From the NCBI RefSeq assembly GCF_900104925.1, contig NZ_LT629735.1, positions 3,703,001-3,767,000 on the forward strand: a stretch of 64,000 nt of DNA. The letters run 5' to 3'. The position numbers and the translations under genes are program-made. This document shows, piece after piece, positions 63,471-64,000 of this stretch (position 1 is the first letter of the stretch; every line of letters begins with the position of its first letter). The notes beneath the pieces are model-generated. The model saw nothing but the letters and a program-made list of their open reading frames with translations. It was not told the DNA's origin and searched no databases. The DNA comes from Opitutus sp. GAS368. GTDB lineage: Bacteria; Verrucomicrobiota; Verrucomicrobiia; Opitutales; Opitutaceae.

Positions 63471-64000
63471 TCAAGGCACAAAGTCTCTCGGGGCGATGAG
63501 CACGACGAACTCGCCCTTGAGGCTCATCTTCAGCAACCGGGCCAAGACGTCGCCGGCGAGGCCCACGAGGAACGTCTCGTGCAGCTTGGTGACTTCCTTG
63601 GCGATGCAGATCACGCGGTCGGCGCCGAGCACCTCGACGATCTCGGCGGCGAACTTGTCGATGCGGTGGCAGCTTTCGTAGAGAGCGAGGGTGTAGTCGA
63701 AGTCGCGGTGCTTCTGGAGAAAGGCGATGCGCGCGGCGGACTTGGGCGGCAGGAAACCGGCGAAGAGAAAGCCGTTGGTCGGCAGGCCGCTGGCGCTGAG
63801 CACCGCCACGAGCGCGCTGGGCCCGGGCACGGGCACGACGGGCAGGCCGCGGCGGCGGCAGGCGCGGACGACGCGGAAACCGGGATCACTCAGGCCGGGC
63901 GTGCCGGCGTCGCTCACGACGGCGACCGATTTCCCGAGCGAGATCTGTTCGGCCAGGCGTTCGGCGGCCTCGGTCTCGTTGTGCTCGTGGTAGGGCGTGA
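63471..64000 (-). CDS. rsmI: 16S rRNA 2'-O-ribose C1402 methyltransferase, 5' end outside window
   Basis: The visible 176 or so residues are the C-terminal two thirds of an SAM-dependent tetrapyrrole-methylase-fold enzyme. Marks are VVSDAGTPGLSDPGFRVVRA, VPGPSALVAVLSASGLPTNG, FAGFLPPK, LYESCHRIDKF and IAKEVTKLHETF with KGEFVVLIA. RsmI modifies C1402 in the decoding centre together with RsmH. The gene enters from the right edge without a start. A nested repeat separates it from the Ppx/GppA gene. Confidence 0.94.
   Translation of the reverse strand, partial: TPYHEHNETEAAERLAEQISLGKSVAVVSDAGTPGLSDPGFRVVRACRRRGLPVVPVPGPSALVAVLSASGLPTNGFLFAGFLPPKSAARIAFLQKHRDFDYTLALYESCHRIDKFAAEIVEVLGADRVICIAKEVTKLHETFLVGLAGDVLARLLKMSLKGEFVVLIAPRDFVP

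Overview
This 64 kb window is a GC-rich (about two thirds G+C by eye), densely coded chromosomal segment of a Gram-negative bacterium. An outer-membrane lineage is indicated by lpxK, a TonB-like protein, a beta-barrel-type protein and many Sec signal peptides. It makes menaquinone (menF, menD, menB) and uses the MEP isoprenoid route (ispH). The large histidine-kinase load, the pilin-like cassette with a giant member, the long-form IspH and the abundance of short intergenic palindromes suggest Verrucomicrobiota, probably the Opitutaceae. That placement is an inference, because no rRNA or other phylogenetic marker was compared. I see no tRNA, rRNA, CRISPR array, integrase, transposase or prophage.

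Layout. 1-4.2 kb: the N-terminal part of a membrane histidine kinase, a secreted unknown, a TonB-like protein, a single-domain response regulator and a hotdog thioesterase. 4.35-8.4 kb: a four-gene run made of an orphan ParA ATPase, a helical unknown, a proline-rich coiled-coil protein and an exported barrel-type protein. This is the best candidate here for an undescribed system. 8.4-26.4 kb: ispH with a long N-terminal extension, alaS, and a signalling island of four PAS-rich histidine kinases, an XRE-receiver fusion and an Rcp-type response regulator. 26.4-28.9 kb: metallo-hydrolase, ribD, rdgB. 28.9-35.4 kb: three pilin-like genes followed upstream by a NarL-type two-component pair. 35.5-44.4 kb: metG and menaquinone genes interrupted by a cyclic-nucleotide-domain kinase and a Kup potassium transporter. 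44.4-50 kb: a mostly gapless leftward run with a papain-like protease, a P-loop kinase, an M29 aminopeptidase, an ECF sigma factor, two small secreted proteins and a zinc-finger anti-sigma factor. 50-64 kb: fba, topB with an extended C-terminus, a class V aminotransferase, lpxK, a second M29 peptidase, an adenosine deaminase, rluD, an M28 peptidase, a Ppx/GppA phosphatase and the end of rsmI.

The most striking structural theme is the intergenic repeats. At least eight kinds of short inverted repeat occur, several of them twice in the window, some nested one inside another. Some supply stop codons (add, rluD), one abuts the ribosome binding site of ribD, one overlaps the start of rluD, and one GC palindrome is read in frame inside alaS. 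A second theme is internal duplication: one kinase carries a 1134-nt periodic array of nearly identical PAS modules.
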